DNA from: Plantago elongata
Taxonomy: Eukaryota; Streptophyta; Magnoliopsida; Lamiales; Plantaginaceae
NCBI GenBank assembly: GCA_036897095.1
Contig: JAYMSP010001152.1
Location: 1 to 35,480, forward strand
Reading direction: 5' to 3'
Length of the DNA: 35,480 bases
The position numbers and the translations under genes are program-made. The notes under the pieces were generated by a model that saw only the letters and a list, made by a program, of their open reading frames with translations, made no database searches and was not told the origin of the DNA. Below are positions 21,490-31,578 of the stretch, piece by piece. Positions within the stretch are counted from its first letter, which is position 1. The number at the start of each line of letters is the position of its first letter.

Positions 21490-21738
21490 TGATGATCCCT
21501 TCGTTCCAGCAAACTTTGTATAGTCGTCTCATTAAATTTCATATATTACAAAAAAAAAAAAAGTTACTTCACCACTAATAAATAATAAATAATTTTAACT
21601 TTACGTAAAAATTACACATTTTTTCATTAAAAATATACTTTTTTTCACCTTCTTCATTTTTTATTATTACTGTAACTTTTAATATAAAAATTATACGTCA
21701 ATTTTAATGTAAGAAGTTTAATGTGACGGAGGAAGTAC
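21490..21738. mobile_element. Stowaway-like MITE
   Basis: The left end 'atcccttcgttcc' and the right end 'gacggaggaagta' are imperfect inverted copies resembling the 'CTCCCTCCGTCCC' terminal motif of plant Stowaway (Tc1/mariner) MITEs. The ~248-base interior is AT-rich and non-coding. Terminal matches are degraded and a TA target duplication could not be pinned down. Confidence 0.55.
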
Positions 21739-21896
21739 CTAAGTTAAAGTCTGTACAAAACCAATTGGATAGTAGAAGTAAGTATCTTCATAAACATCAA
21801 CCTTATATCTTCTTATTTCTTTAATGGGTATCGACTAATAGTAGGGTCGCTATTAGATAAATAATCAAACTTAATGTGGAAGGAAATTTTGAAAAA

Positions 21897-22748
21897 GGTA
21901 CTCTGAGTTGTGATATTTTTGAAAAAAATACCTTTAGGTCTTACTGGTCAATTTTAGTACCCTAAGTTGACATTGTGTCTAATTTAGATGCCTCGTGTCA
22001 CGTGACACATGTGTGACATTGAAATTTTAAAATTTTGATGGGTGAAATTGTAAATAAAATAAATTTTAACAATTTTCAGTTTCAACACATAATTTTCAAT
22101 TATTATAAATCAACCATATTTTGTAAAATCAATATAAAAAAGGTTAAAAGAAATAAGAAAGAGGGGGGAAATTAATTTTAAATTATAAAAAAATATATAA
22201 AAATCTGAAAAATTATCAATTATAATTTTAAATTAAATTTTGATATTCAAAAAATAAATAAAAAATAAAAAATGATTAAATTGGAAAAGGGGGCACACGT
22301 ATCACTCTCTCGTAATTTATGGGTATAAATTGTTTAATATAATTTAAAAATATTTCACATTTTATTACATATAAAATAAATTAAAAAATTAAAAAATTAA
22401 AAACGCAATTTGGTACAATAAACTTTTCAATTGGGTTTTTGAATTTTGTAAGTGATTTTATTTTTTATTTTTATAATTATTTTCAATAGAGATATATTTT
22501 TATATGAGTAATTTAGTAATATTGTTAAAATTTAGTATATATTTACAATTAATTAAGACGATCATATTTACGTTTAGGTCCATCGTATTTCTATATTTTT
22601 CAATGTAACACGTGTCACGTAATTAAGCTGCCACGTGTCACGAGGTACCTAAATTGGACACAATATCAATTTAATGTATTAAAATTGGACTGTAACAACC
22701 AAATGTATCTTTTTCGAAAATGCCATTGAAAAACTTTACACGGTACCC
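21897..22748. mobile_element. Non-autonomous TIR element with G-box termini
   Basis: The first ~120 bases and the reverse complement of the last ~140 align: 'ggtac', 'atttttgaaaaa'/'attttcgaaaaa', 'atacctttagg'/'atacatttgg', 'caattttagtac'/'caattttaatac', 'attgtgtctaatttag'/'attgtgtccaatttag', and 'cctcgtgtcacgtg'/'cctcgtgacacgtgg'. The interior (~600 bases) is extremely AT-rich and without coding capacity. Long TIRs suggest a Mutator-like or other DNA transposon derivative. A clear target-site duplication was not found. Confidence 0.7.
21995..22008. promoter_or_regulatory. Perfect 14-bp G-box palindrome in the left TIR
   Basis: gtgtcacgtgacac is its own reverse complement and holds the CACGTG core bound by bZIP and bHLH factors. 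The right arm has cacgtg at about 22609-22614 and 22632-22637. Function at this site is not shown. Confidence 0.6.
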
Positions 22749-23339
22749 AACTCAACTGAGTTGAGGTTGGATTGAATAGTCAAACTCAAAATTATCGGGA
22801 ATCAAAGCTTAATCCCAAACTTGTCACGGACATCAAAGAAGAAGCCCATGCCATCCACAAAAATAAAATGATGGAGAGAGTAAATTGTTATGATAAAGTC
22901 AAAAACGTATGAAGTTGAAGATAAATTGAGACGTACATATGTATGAGATTATGTTTTAATTTCCGAAATATATGATTATATTATATGTATATAGAATGGT
23001 AATTATAGTTTAAAAATATATTAAATAATAAATTTTTAATAAATTCGTACTTATATAATTATTGTAATTTTAATATTATATAAAAAATGTTATGATAACC
23101 CAAAACAGGGGGTACCTTGAGAAAAAAATTAAATGTGGAAGATAAATGATCTGCACAATAATGCAACAAATTTGATGATATTGTAAATTGGTCAACTCTT
23201 TTCTCCATATATCCAAAATTAAATGAGGGTAATTCTTTTACAGACAATTTTTCTAACGTTACAAGTTACCACACATTTTTCTTCAAAAATCATTTATAGG
23301 TACAATATTATTTTTATTTTATAAAACTAAAAAAATAAA
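22749..23339. other. AT-rich region before the SEC63 gene
   Basis: No gene seen. The region probably includes the upstream promoter of the SEC63/ERdj2 gene. Short frames on the minus strand here are not convincing. Confidence 0.4.
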
Positions 23340-23447
23340 AAATGATGAAGCGATCGGAAAATCAGCTGGTTTTCTTGGCGCCATCTTACTGATTGTCACT
23401 TTCCGGCCTGCTCTGATTATCACTTTCAGATCTTTCCGTTCAAATTG

Positions 23448-23743
23448 GTAACGTTTCTTCCCGTTCAATTGAATCTCGATTTTTTTGTGATTGAATTTGA
23501 ATTATGAACTGCATTCAGTCGTATACTAATTCTATACATTGATTTTGATGTTAATTTGAGATTCATCTTCTTTTTACGGGTTTTACAGAGGGTTATGACT
23601 CATTAGGTTTGTTTATTTATGTATTTTTAAAATAATTTTCTCACTTTGCATACTGCAAGGGAACCAATTTTTTAGGGTTTATAATTTTATTTGTTATGAA
23701 AAGGTAGTATTTGATGAGTAAATCCGAAAAATTGGATTTGCAG
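23448..23743 (+). other. Likely 5'-UTR intron of the SEC63 gene
   Basis: A donor (ttg|gtaacg) at 23448 and an acceptor (tttgcag|gtc) ending at 23743 bracket a T-rich stretch with intron character, 45 bases before the start codon at 23789. Inferred from splice signals only. Confidence 0.5.
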
Positions 23744-23788
23744 GTCTACTTTTGCCTACAGCCAGAGATTTAGTAGCGTCATACTCTC

Positions 23789-26700
23789 ATGGCTAATACA
23801 GAGGAAAACAATGTGTTATTTCCGATTTTCATTTTGTCTATGATCGGCTTGCCCCTGGTCCCGTATACTATACTGAAATTGATCCGGGGTACCTCGAAGA
23901 AAACCAGAAGCATCCACTGCCATTGTTCAGATTGTTTGCAATCTGGAAAATACCGAAAATCTGTTTTTAAACAGGTCTGGAGGATATTATTTTATTTTCA
24001 GTTGATAATTGCTGATGTGATGTTTTTATTATGAATATGAATATATAACTTTACTCTACTTCAGATAGGAAATGTCACGACGTGTGGCAATTTCACTCTG
24101 GTGCTACTATGGGTCATCGTGGCTATTCTTGTTCAGCATGTTAAGAACATGAGTCAAGAGGTATGTATGAGGATGAAACAGTTTAGCTTGTTCTCAACTA
24201 TTTTCGTTAACACCTTATATTGGACCCCTTGTTTTATCGTGTACAGTGTTTGGGTCAAGGGACACTTTATTTCACTTATGAGTTAAGACTAACTCTATCC
24301 TTTTATCAACTCAGTCTCAAGCCTTTGAACCATTCAGTATCCTTGGATTAGAGCCTGGAGTTTCAGAATCTGTGATTAAGAAGGCATATAGGAGACTCTC
24401 CATCCAGTATCACCCTGATAAGAACCCCGACCCAGGTTATCCTAATTGATTTTTGTTTTCCTTTGCTTTGTCTAGTTTAAGATGCATTGAAGTAGAGCAT
24501 TGTTTGTGCTCTGTTGTTGTTAATCAAGGGTGTTTCATACTACAGCTGCTCACAAGTACTTCGTGGAGTCTATAGCCAAAGCATACCAGGCCCTGACAGA
24601 TCCAATTGCTCGCGAGAATTATGAAAAATACGGCCACCCTGATGGTAGGCAGGTAACATACCTTTTCATAATTAACTTTTCCATTTCAAGAAAAAATAGT
24701 GAATTATACACAACTGAATTTGGATGTATCTGTAGTATGAGTGAATACTATACGTGATTTCTTTTTCTATAACATGAAAACTTTATCCTCCCTAATGAAC
24801 TGGAAATGGAAGATTAAAAATGTATTTTAAACATCTTAACTTCTATAAACATGTCTATTTCTGTAAAGATCTGAAATATTTCCATAGCTAACATGTCAAA
24901 ATTAAGTTTGCAGTACTAAGTTATCCGTGTCACATGATGCAGGGTTTTCAAATTGGAATTGCTCTTCCGCAGTTTCTTCTTAATATTGAGGGTGCATCCA
25001 GTGGAATACTATTGATGTGGATTGTCGGAGTCTGTATATTATTGCCATTGGTGATTGCTGCTATTTATTTATCAAGATCGTCAAAGTATAGTGGAAATAA
25101 TGTCAAGAATGATACCTTGAATGCTTATTATCAGTTTATGAAACCTTCCTTGGCCCCAAGGTATGTCAGTTTTATAATATTGTTTGGCGTCAAGTTTCGT
25201 GTTGGATTGTTAATGTGGTATTCCTTTTTAATTATAATGCAATCATTTTGAAGCATACATTTCCTTAACCTTTATGGTGTAAGGACGTGTAATTTTTTAG
25301 CTATCTTAAATAAGTAAGACTGATAATCTCTAGGTATGTCACTTTTTGAATAATGTTTGGCGTCGAGTTTCATGTGGCATTGTTAATGTGGTATTCATTT
25401 TTAATTATAAATTTTTAAGGCAATCGTTTTTACACATACATTTCCTTAAACTTTATGGATTATGGTATAAGAACGTGTAATTTTTAATTTATCTTAATTC
25501 TTAAATGACTTAAGACTGATAATCTCTGCCACCATTGTATTCAATAGACTTATCTTCCACTTAGTGAAACTAGATAATATCTTTTTCGTAGAATTTTTCT
25601 TTGGTGGTTCGAGTTACAATAGCTTGTTGTGACATTTATATATTTTCACAACATTATGGAACATGTGTTTGGTGTGGTGTTAAATCAAGAGCAAAATTTG
25701 TTATATAGAGAGCAATCACGCTTATTATATTAGGAAAGGCGGCTTATTGTTTTTTCTTCTTCTAACATAACGTGATTGCTCTCAATATAACAAGACAAAT
25801 TCTTGTAAAAGTAAGATTTTCATAAACAATAGGAAAATCATATCCCTACCACCCCAAGTGTATGACACACTCTCCTTTATACTGGCTGTGTTATGATTTT
25901 TTTTGTTGTTTAGGAAAATCAAGTCATGCTCATATAAATGTTGCTCTCGATCTAACACTACCCATGTTTTTATGGTTTTTATATTACTAACTTGAATAAA
26001 TGATTATATATGTATGAATTTATGTACAAGATTATCAATATCTATATACACGTTCATGTATAATAAGTTCTGTCATTTGCTGGTTGTACTTGACAGCAAA
26101 ATCCTGGAACTCTTCATTAAAGCTATTGAATTTATCGAGATGCCTGTTCGAAGATCTGATGATGAGCCCCTTCATAAGCTCTTTTCCACAGTTAGAAGTG
26201 AGTTGAACTTAGATATAAAAAATATAAAAAAGGAACAAGTGAAATTTTGGAAGCAGCATCCAGCACTAGCTAAGGTACAAATTAAGCCCATAGATGGGAT
26301 TTCTCAGCTCTTTGATTGACCTCAATTTGTTTTAACTTCTTGACATAATTTCTTATTCTCTTGTCCTCAGACAGAGTTGTTGTTTCACGCCCACTTGATT
26401 CGTGCAACTGAGACTTTATCTCCAGATTTGGCACGTGACTGCAAACGTCTTCTTGAACTCTCACCTTGTCTTCTTGAAGAACTGATGAAGGTTACTCCAT
26501 CTCACATGAATTAATTTGTATCAACCTTTTCTTGATTTACTTTTAATTAGGTCCTTGGATTTGCTTCTATTATCCTTTTCTTTTCCTTCTGTTAAATTGG
26601 GATGTCTGGTTGACACTTGAGTGAATAGGTCTCTCTTCTGTTTTGGCTTGAAATCGTGATCGTTCTTGGTCGAAATGAATTGAAAGTTCAAGGGAGCAAT

Positions 26701-29217
26701 AAATGTTGGTGGGTAGATGCTAGATCATTCTTATGGAGAATCACATGGGGTTTTATTATTTCCAACTTTCACTTCATCATAGTATTAGTTAAAAACCATT
26801 TTTTTTTTTGTAATACTCGAGCCTTCTGGCTAAGATCAAGAGTATCCACGTACCACATATGAAGCATAAGCTCAGTACCAATCCTAATAGGTGTAATCTT
26901 TATCCAATTGCTAAAATTTAGATCAATGGTGAATTGTACTGCTGCCTTTCAGAGAACTACCATGTTTATGGTTTCGTACAAGTCCACATAAATCTGCAAC
27001 TAACCATTGTAATTTTTTCTTAAATATGCTTAGATGGCAATAGTTCCACGGACTTCGAAGGGGCATGGCTGGCTCCGGCCAGCAATAGGGGTTGTTGAAC
27101 TCTCACAGAGTATTATTCAGGTATTAGTAGAAATAACCTGTTTAACAATTCAAAATCTATGGTTCCATTAAATTATTTAATGCCGTGTTCATTCTGCCTC
27201 AACTAAAAAAAACACTTGGTTAACTTATTAGTGTGGCTATCACAATCTTGTTGTAGGCTGTTCCTCTGAGTGCAAGGAAGGTTGCTGGTGCAGAGGGGCT
27301 TGCTCCATTTTTACAGCTTCCGCATTTTAATGACGAGATTATTAAGAGTATAACACGAAAGGTGCGTATGTTATCTTCGCCCCAGAACCTAGATTGGATT
27401 CACTTAAATTCTGCCTGCTGTTGCCATCTTGGTTAACAGTTCTTTTGTTGTTTCACGTATTAAATCAAAACAGATGTTTTTCTGTGCACAAGGCAGAAAG
27501 AAGGAAACTTATTTAGTGTAAGAAGCATGTAAACGATGTGAAATATGCTGATTTGAATACCACAAGACTATCTGTGATAGTGATATTAGTAGAATAGCAT
27601 TTTCATCTTGCATGCCTATGATTTGACATCTTCGTTGTCATTTGAAGAGAGTTGAGATTCTAACCCTTCCAGGAAATACCTCCTCCTGTCTGACTGCTAA
27701 AAAGTCTTCATCAAAGAAAGTGATAATAAATAATAAACTCTGAAAACTATCTCGTAATTACCACCGATAATCTCAGAATATTTTGAACTTCTTAAGCCTT
27801 GTGGTAATCGTGTCAAACATTTTTGCTTCTGATCTTGTAAAATGAGTACTTGTCTATTTGCTTTGTAGTATATGATAGAGCAGAGAGATTAATGGATAAA
27901 GAAAGAGATGATTTCGGTGTAATAAAAGCTACTTTTTCTAGAGTTCTATTGAATGAACATAAATAAAATAAAGACACCAATCTCAGCAGAGACGAGCCAC
28001 TTGAAAGGGCAAGATCAACTCCTAAGAGCGAAATAGACTAAAATCTGACTTGTAAATAATCACCCTAAGACTTTATATAACTAATAATAACTTTCTAAAT
28101 AGAATTGAACTCTATAGGTAATCTAGTAACTTCCTAATTAGGCTTGAATTCTACTTCAAGGTAACTTTCCTATCAATACTAAAACTCTATAGTATATTAA
28201 TTCTAATAATAATAATAATTTAGGACTCTAATTCTGTAACATAGTAACTGAAGTTGTTAAACTATCATCACTTAATTTCATAATGCCGTTAATATTTTTA
28301 TTAGAACTGTTGCATTTGACTGGATAACATTGTATGGTAACTTATTTTTTAAAAACCAAATCTAGTCAACACCTATATGTGTACCCTTGATTTTACTTTG
28401 CACATTGTAGAAGGTGCGGACATTTCAGGACTTCCAGGACATGCCAGTTGTTGAACGTGCTGAACATCTTATTCAAGCAGCTGAATTTTCTCCAGCTAAA
28501 GTACAAGACGTGGAGAAGGTACTGGAACAAATTCCTTCTTTGACATTCGAAGTCACCTGTGAGACAGAAGGAGAGGAAGCTATACAAGAGGGTGATGTTG
28601 TGTCAGTTCAGGCCTGGGTGACTGTAGAGCGTTCAAATGGTTTGGTCAGTGCTCTTCCTCATGCACCCTATTACCCTTTCTACAAGGAAGAGACTTTCTG
28701 GCTTTTACTGGCAGACCCCAATGCAAACAGTGTGTGGTTTTCTCAGAAAATAAGTTTTATGGACGAAGTTGCCGCTGTTAGCGCCGCTTCAACTGCTATT
28801 GAGGATAGAATGGAAACATTAGGTGCGAGTCCCAAGGAACAAAGTGCCGCTGTTAAGGAAGCAGTCAAGAAAGTCAAAAGTGGGTCCCGCCTGGTGATGG
28901 GCAAGTTTTTGGCAGCGTCGGAAGGAAATTACAACTTGACTTGCTATTTGTTGTGTGACTCATGGATTGGCTGCGATAAAAAATCGAACTTGAAGTTAAA
29001 AATTTTGAAGCGGACTCGTGCAGGGACCCGTGGCGGTCAAATGAGCGATGTTCCTGAGGACGTAGATGAGGAGGAAAGTGAAGAAGAGGAAGAGGGTGAC
29101 ATTGAGAGCGAGTACAGTGAAGATGAAGATGAGAAAGTGAGTGCCAAGAAGAAAGGTGTTGGAAATGGAAAAAGGAGGCAGTCTAGTTCGGAAAGTTCAA
29201 ATTCTGATGAAGATTGA
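23789..29217 (+). CDS. SEC63/ERdj2 translocon J-protein (10 exons)
   Basis: Exons: 23789-23974, 24065-24160, 24315-24435, 24546-24652, 24943-25160, 26097-26274, 26371-26490, 27034-27120, 27257-27361, 28411-29217; 674 residues, close to Arabidopsis ERdj2A (687). It is an ER membrane J-protein that joins the Sec61 channel and recruits BiP for protein translocation. Visible: N-terminal membrane segment ending '[11 protein letters not shown]'; a Cys/His cluster 'HCHCSDC'; second membrane helix (exon 2); J domain with HPD at residues 127-129; third membrane helix in exon 5 ('[12 protein letters not shown]'); SEC63/Brl domain ('HGWLRPAIG', 'FLQLPHF', 'PPYYPF'-like segment, 'W.L.L.D', '[11 protein letters not shown]'); and an acidic Glu/Asp/Ser tail ending 'NSDED'. 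All phases match, and there are no in-frame stops. Intron 5 carries a tandem duplication and a MITE. Strong call; A- versus B-type not decided. Confidence 0.93.
25159..25528 (+). repeat. Tandem duplication at the start of SEC63 intron 5
   Basis: Two copies with a period of about 173 bases (25159 and 25332). Each begins 'aggtatgtca', then shares 'tgtttggcgtc', 'ttgttaatgtggtattc', 'acatttcctta', 'acgtgtaattttt' and 'actgataatctct'. Copy 1 starts at the real splice donor, so copy 2 carries a duplicate donor sequence inside the intron. Confidence 0.88.
25671..25963. mobile_element. hAT-like MITE in SEC63 intron 5
   Basis: The ends form imperfect inverted repeats ('gtgttaaatcaagagcaa' at left; 'gtgttagatcgagagcaa' as reverse complement at right). 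They are flanked by a possible 8-base target duplication, atgtgttt (25663-25670) and atgttttt (25964-25971), one mismatch. Inside is a stronger hairpin: 'ttatatagagagcaatcacg' (25701-25720) against 'cgtgattgctctcaatataa' (25771-25790). No coding capacity. Confidence 0.6.
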
Positions 29218-30226
29218 TGAATTTTTCCTATATATTATGCTTCTCTTCATTTTAAGCTGCAGAAGAGGAACTTAAACATAGACGAGCAAGTGAGGCTGTT
29301 GAAAAGATTTTATTGGATTTTGTTTTATTGCACTATATATCATTCAGTTAGAGGAACTTTTATTTTCTTATGTCGCCATCAAGATGATTGCTTTAAAGAC
29401 ATAATCTACTGGCCCGTCTTGGGGAATGTTGATCATAATAATCGAGTTTTTAAATTTGTATTCGACTCACGATAATTGAATTTGAAACGAAGTATTTTAC
29501 ATAAAAGAAGCATGTATATGATGTCAAATCGAAAGTGAACATGAAGTCTCATCCGTTATGTAAATATATAAGAAGGTGGATTAGTTAAAATAACATGATT
29601 TAACATTAATTAGCAAAAAAGTTGAAGTTTTGTAATCATGTTAGTTTCCCAGCAGTTTGTAGGAGCAGGGAGCCCACCCATTTTTGGAGCCTAAAACAAA
29701 CTTCCTTCGAAATCTGAGATAAATATAAAATTAAATATTTTTTTTTTAAAACAAAAATACACATTAATATTTAAAAAATCAAATAGTGCTACATTCGTTC
29801 TTAAATAGTACAACCAAAATCTATGCCGGACATATATTAGGATTAAGAATTACTTTACTTCTGAGGAGGTCTAAATTTAACAAGAATGTAAATATGAAAC
29901 TAAAATACCAATTAACCAAGACAACTATTAAAATTCAAACTAGAAACTGTAAACAGCAGGGAGGGAACAATGAAATTGTGTATGAATTTGTTTCTACATC
30001 TTATAAATACTACATTTATTTATTTTACCATTTCAAGCAATTATTATGTAACAAATTTTGACTAATAGAACACAAGTAAATTAATTATTTCCTTGATTCA
30101 CTCAAACTTAATCGCCTAAAAGTAAATCTATTCTATATTGAACTCAACTGATTTATTAACTGAACACATTTACTTAACAAGAAACAATGAATCGACTAGT
30201 CTTGGCATATCATGGCTAGCTCAAGT
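29218..30226. other. SEC63 3' region and intergenic DNA
   Basis: AT-rich, with a likely 3' UTR at first and then no recognised feature. A 91-codon frame at 29786-30061 has Lys/Asn/Thr-rich composition typical of chance frames in AT-rich DNA. Confidence 0.4.
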
Positions 30227-30584
30227 CTAGTTTGAGGGAGGGGCGAGGAAAGGAAAAGAAGGCATTGTAGTGGGAATAGTTGAAAGAGATGGCATGGTTG
30301 GTAGTGATGTTGCAACTAGCAAAGGGGGCATAGCTGCATTTGGAATGGTGGGCATGGTCGTTGGCAATGGCGGCATTGAAGTGGGGTTAGTTGGCTGAGT
30401 CGGCAAAGGAGTACTTGGAAGTGGTGGCAGGGTGGATGTTGGCATGGTAGGCATAGTTGGAATTTTTGGCAATGTAGGTTGTGCCGGTTGGGATGCTTGC
30501 AATAGGTTGCATTGCAGCGTAATTTGCATGAATGTTTGAGAGTGTAAGGAGCATAACTAGACATGCAATACTTTGGGATGTCAT
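30227..30584 (-). pseudogene. Secreted Pro/Thr/Met-rich cell-wall-type protein, frameshifted
   Basis: Starting at 30584 the minus strand encodes a good signal peptide ('SIACLVMLLTLSNIHANYAA'), but that frame then loses its pattern. One base out of phase the other frame (to 30227) encodes 'NLLQASQPAQPTLP' followed by ~75 residues dominated by short PTMP, LPPLP and PTIP-type repeats. Small plant cell-wall proteins of this sort have a signal peptide, a 'LAARHLLQ'-like junction and Pro-rich repeats in one frame. Dropping one A in the tract at about 30512-30513 would join the two frames, so the gene appears broken by a single-base insertion. A sequencing error is the main alternative. A TATA-like tataaat lies at about 30688-30697, some 105 bases upstream of the ATG. 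Confidence 0.65.
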
Positions 30585-30686
30585 TGTTCTAGACTGTTAG
30601 TGTTGTTGTTTGAGGATTGATTTGAGTCAGTGTTGCAAAAAGATAATTGTATTATTGTTTGATATAGAATTAGAATTTATCTGACA

Positions 30687-30698
30687 TATTTATAAATG
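30687..30698 (-). promoter_or_regulatory. TATA box candidate of the Pro-rich gene
   Basis: A near-palindromic atatttataaat lies about 105 bases before the start codon on the minus strand. The spacing fits a plant core promoter. Confidence 0.45.
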
Positions 30699-31578
30699 GG
30701 GGTTTGATGGAAGTGTTGTAAGTTTGATGAAATGCAGGTTGGGTAAATTGGTAAGTTTGAAGAGTATTTAGTTAAGTTAGCGTCTTTTGAATGATTTGGT
30801 GACGAGGTATGAGCTCCAAATTAATGAAGTATGTCCATTCCAACCGGTTAATTAAGTGCAATATGCCACTATAAACACTTTGGACTGATTGATATAAAAT
30901 TTAAGTAGCCTTTTTCAATTAAAATTGAAATTTTTATGTATAAAATGTTCGATTTGAACGGGAATATAACCACTCCAGCAGTATAACAAACATGAATTTT
31001 GTTCTTTGATTATCTTCCATCCAGCTCTAGTGCACTCTTTAAGATAATTTATAGTAGTTTATTATTTGTTGTAGATTTTTTTGAATTTGAAAAAGATATT
31101 ATAATATAAATTTGATCAAGACTGAAAAGGTACAAGAGAGATAATAAAGTATTAAGAATAGTGATTGGTGAGGTTTAATTTTCTGTTATTTTGGATATGA
31201 GATTTTTAAAACAAAACATTTATAAATGGATAACGGAACGTAATTAGCAAGACAAATGGAGTACTTATTAACCCAATATAATGTACAGTAGTTGGCCAAA
31301 ATGTGTATTTCCAGAAAGTTATTGACTATTTACATTTTACACGTGAAAATTGATACTACACTTAGTTACATTGTAGTTGACAACATCGCAGCCATAAAAC
31401 TGTGACCTAGTTATTCTTAATTCATACTTGCATGATACAACCATAACTTCAAAGAAATATATACCGCTACACGATTAACCAAATCCAGTAGTTGGCTAAA
31501 ATGTGTAGTTCCAAATTTTGTGCAATGGTGATTTAACAGCAAGGAAAAATAATTTTGTTTGGATTCGATAGCCTCAAG
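30699..31578. other. Intergenic DNA between Pro-rich gene and PrimPol
   Basis: AT-rich, with no gene seen. It holds dispersed repeat copy B (30906-30991) and a local direct repeat: 'cagtagttggccaaaatgtgta' near 31288 and 'cagtagttggctaaaatgtgta' near 31487. Confidence 0.5.
30906..30991 (+). repeat. Dispersed repeat, copy B
   Basis: Partner of 13217-13321, same orientation; shared blocks are listed there. Confidence 0.5.

Noticed and set aside
27880-28250. LTR fragment in SEC63 intron 9
   Set aside because: The sequence is reminiscent of AT-rich LTR DNA, but no paired ends, primer-binding site or coding remnant could be found.
28393-28587. Minus-strand frame opposite the last SEC63 exon
   Set aside because: Mirror of a strong coding exon with no homology of its own.
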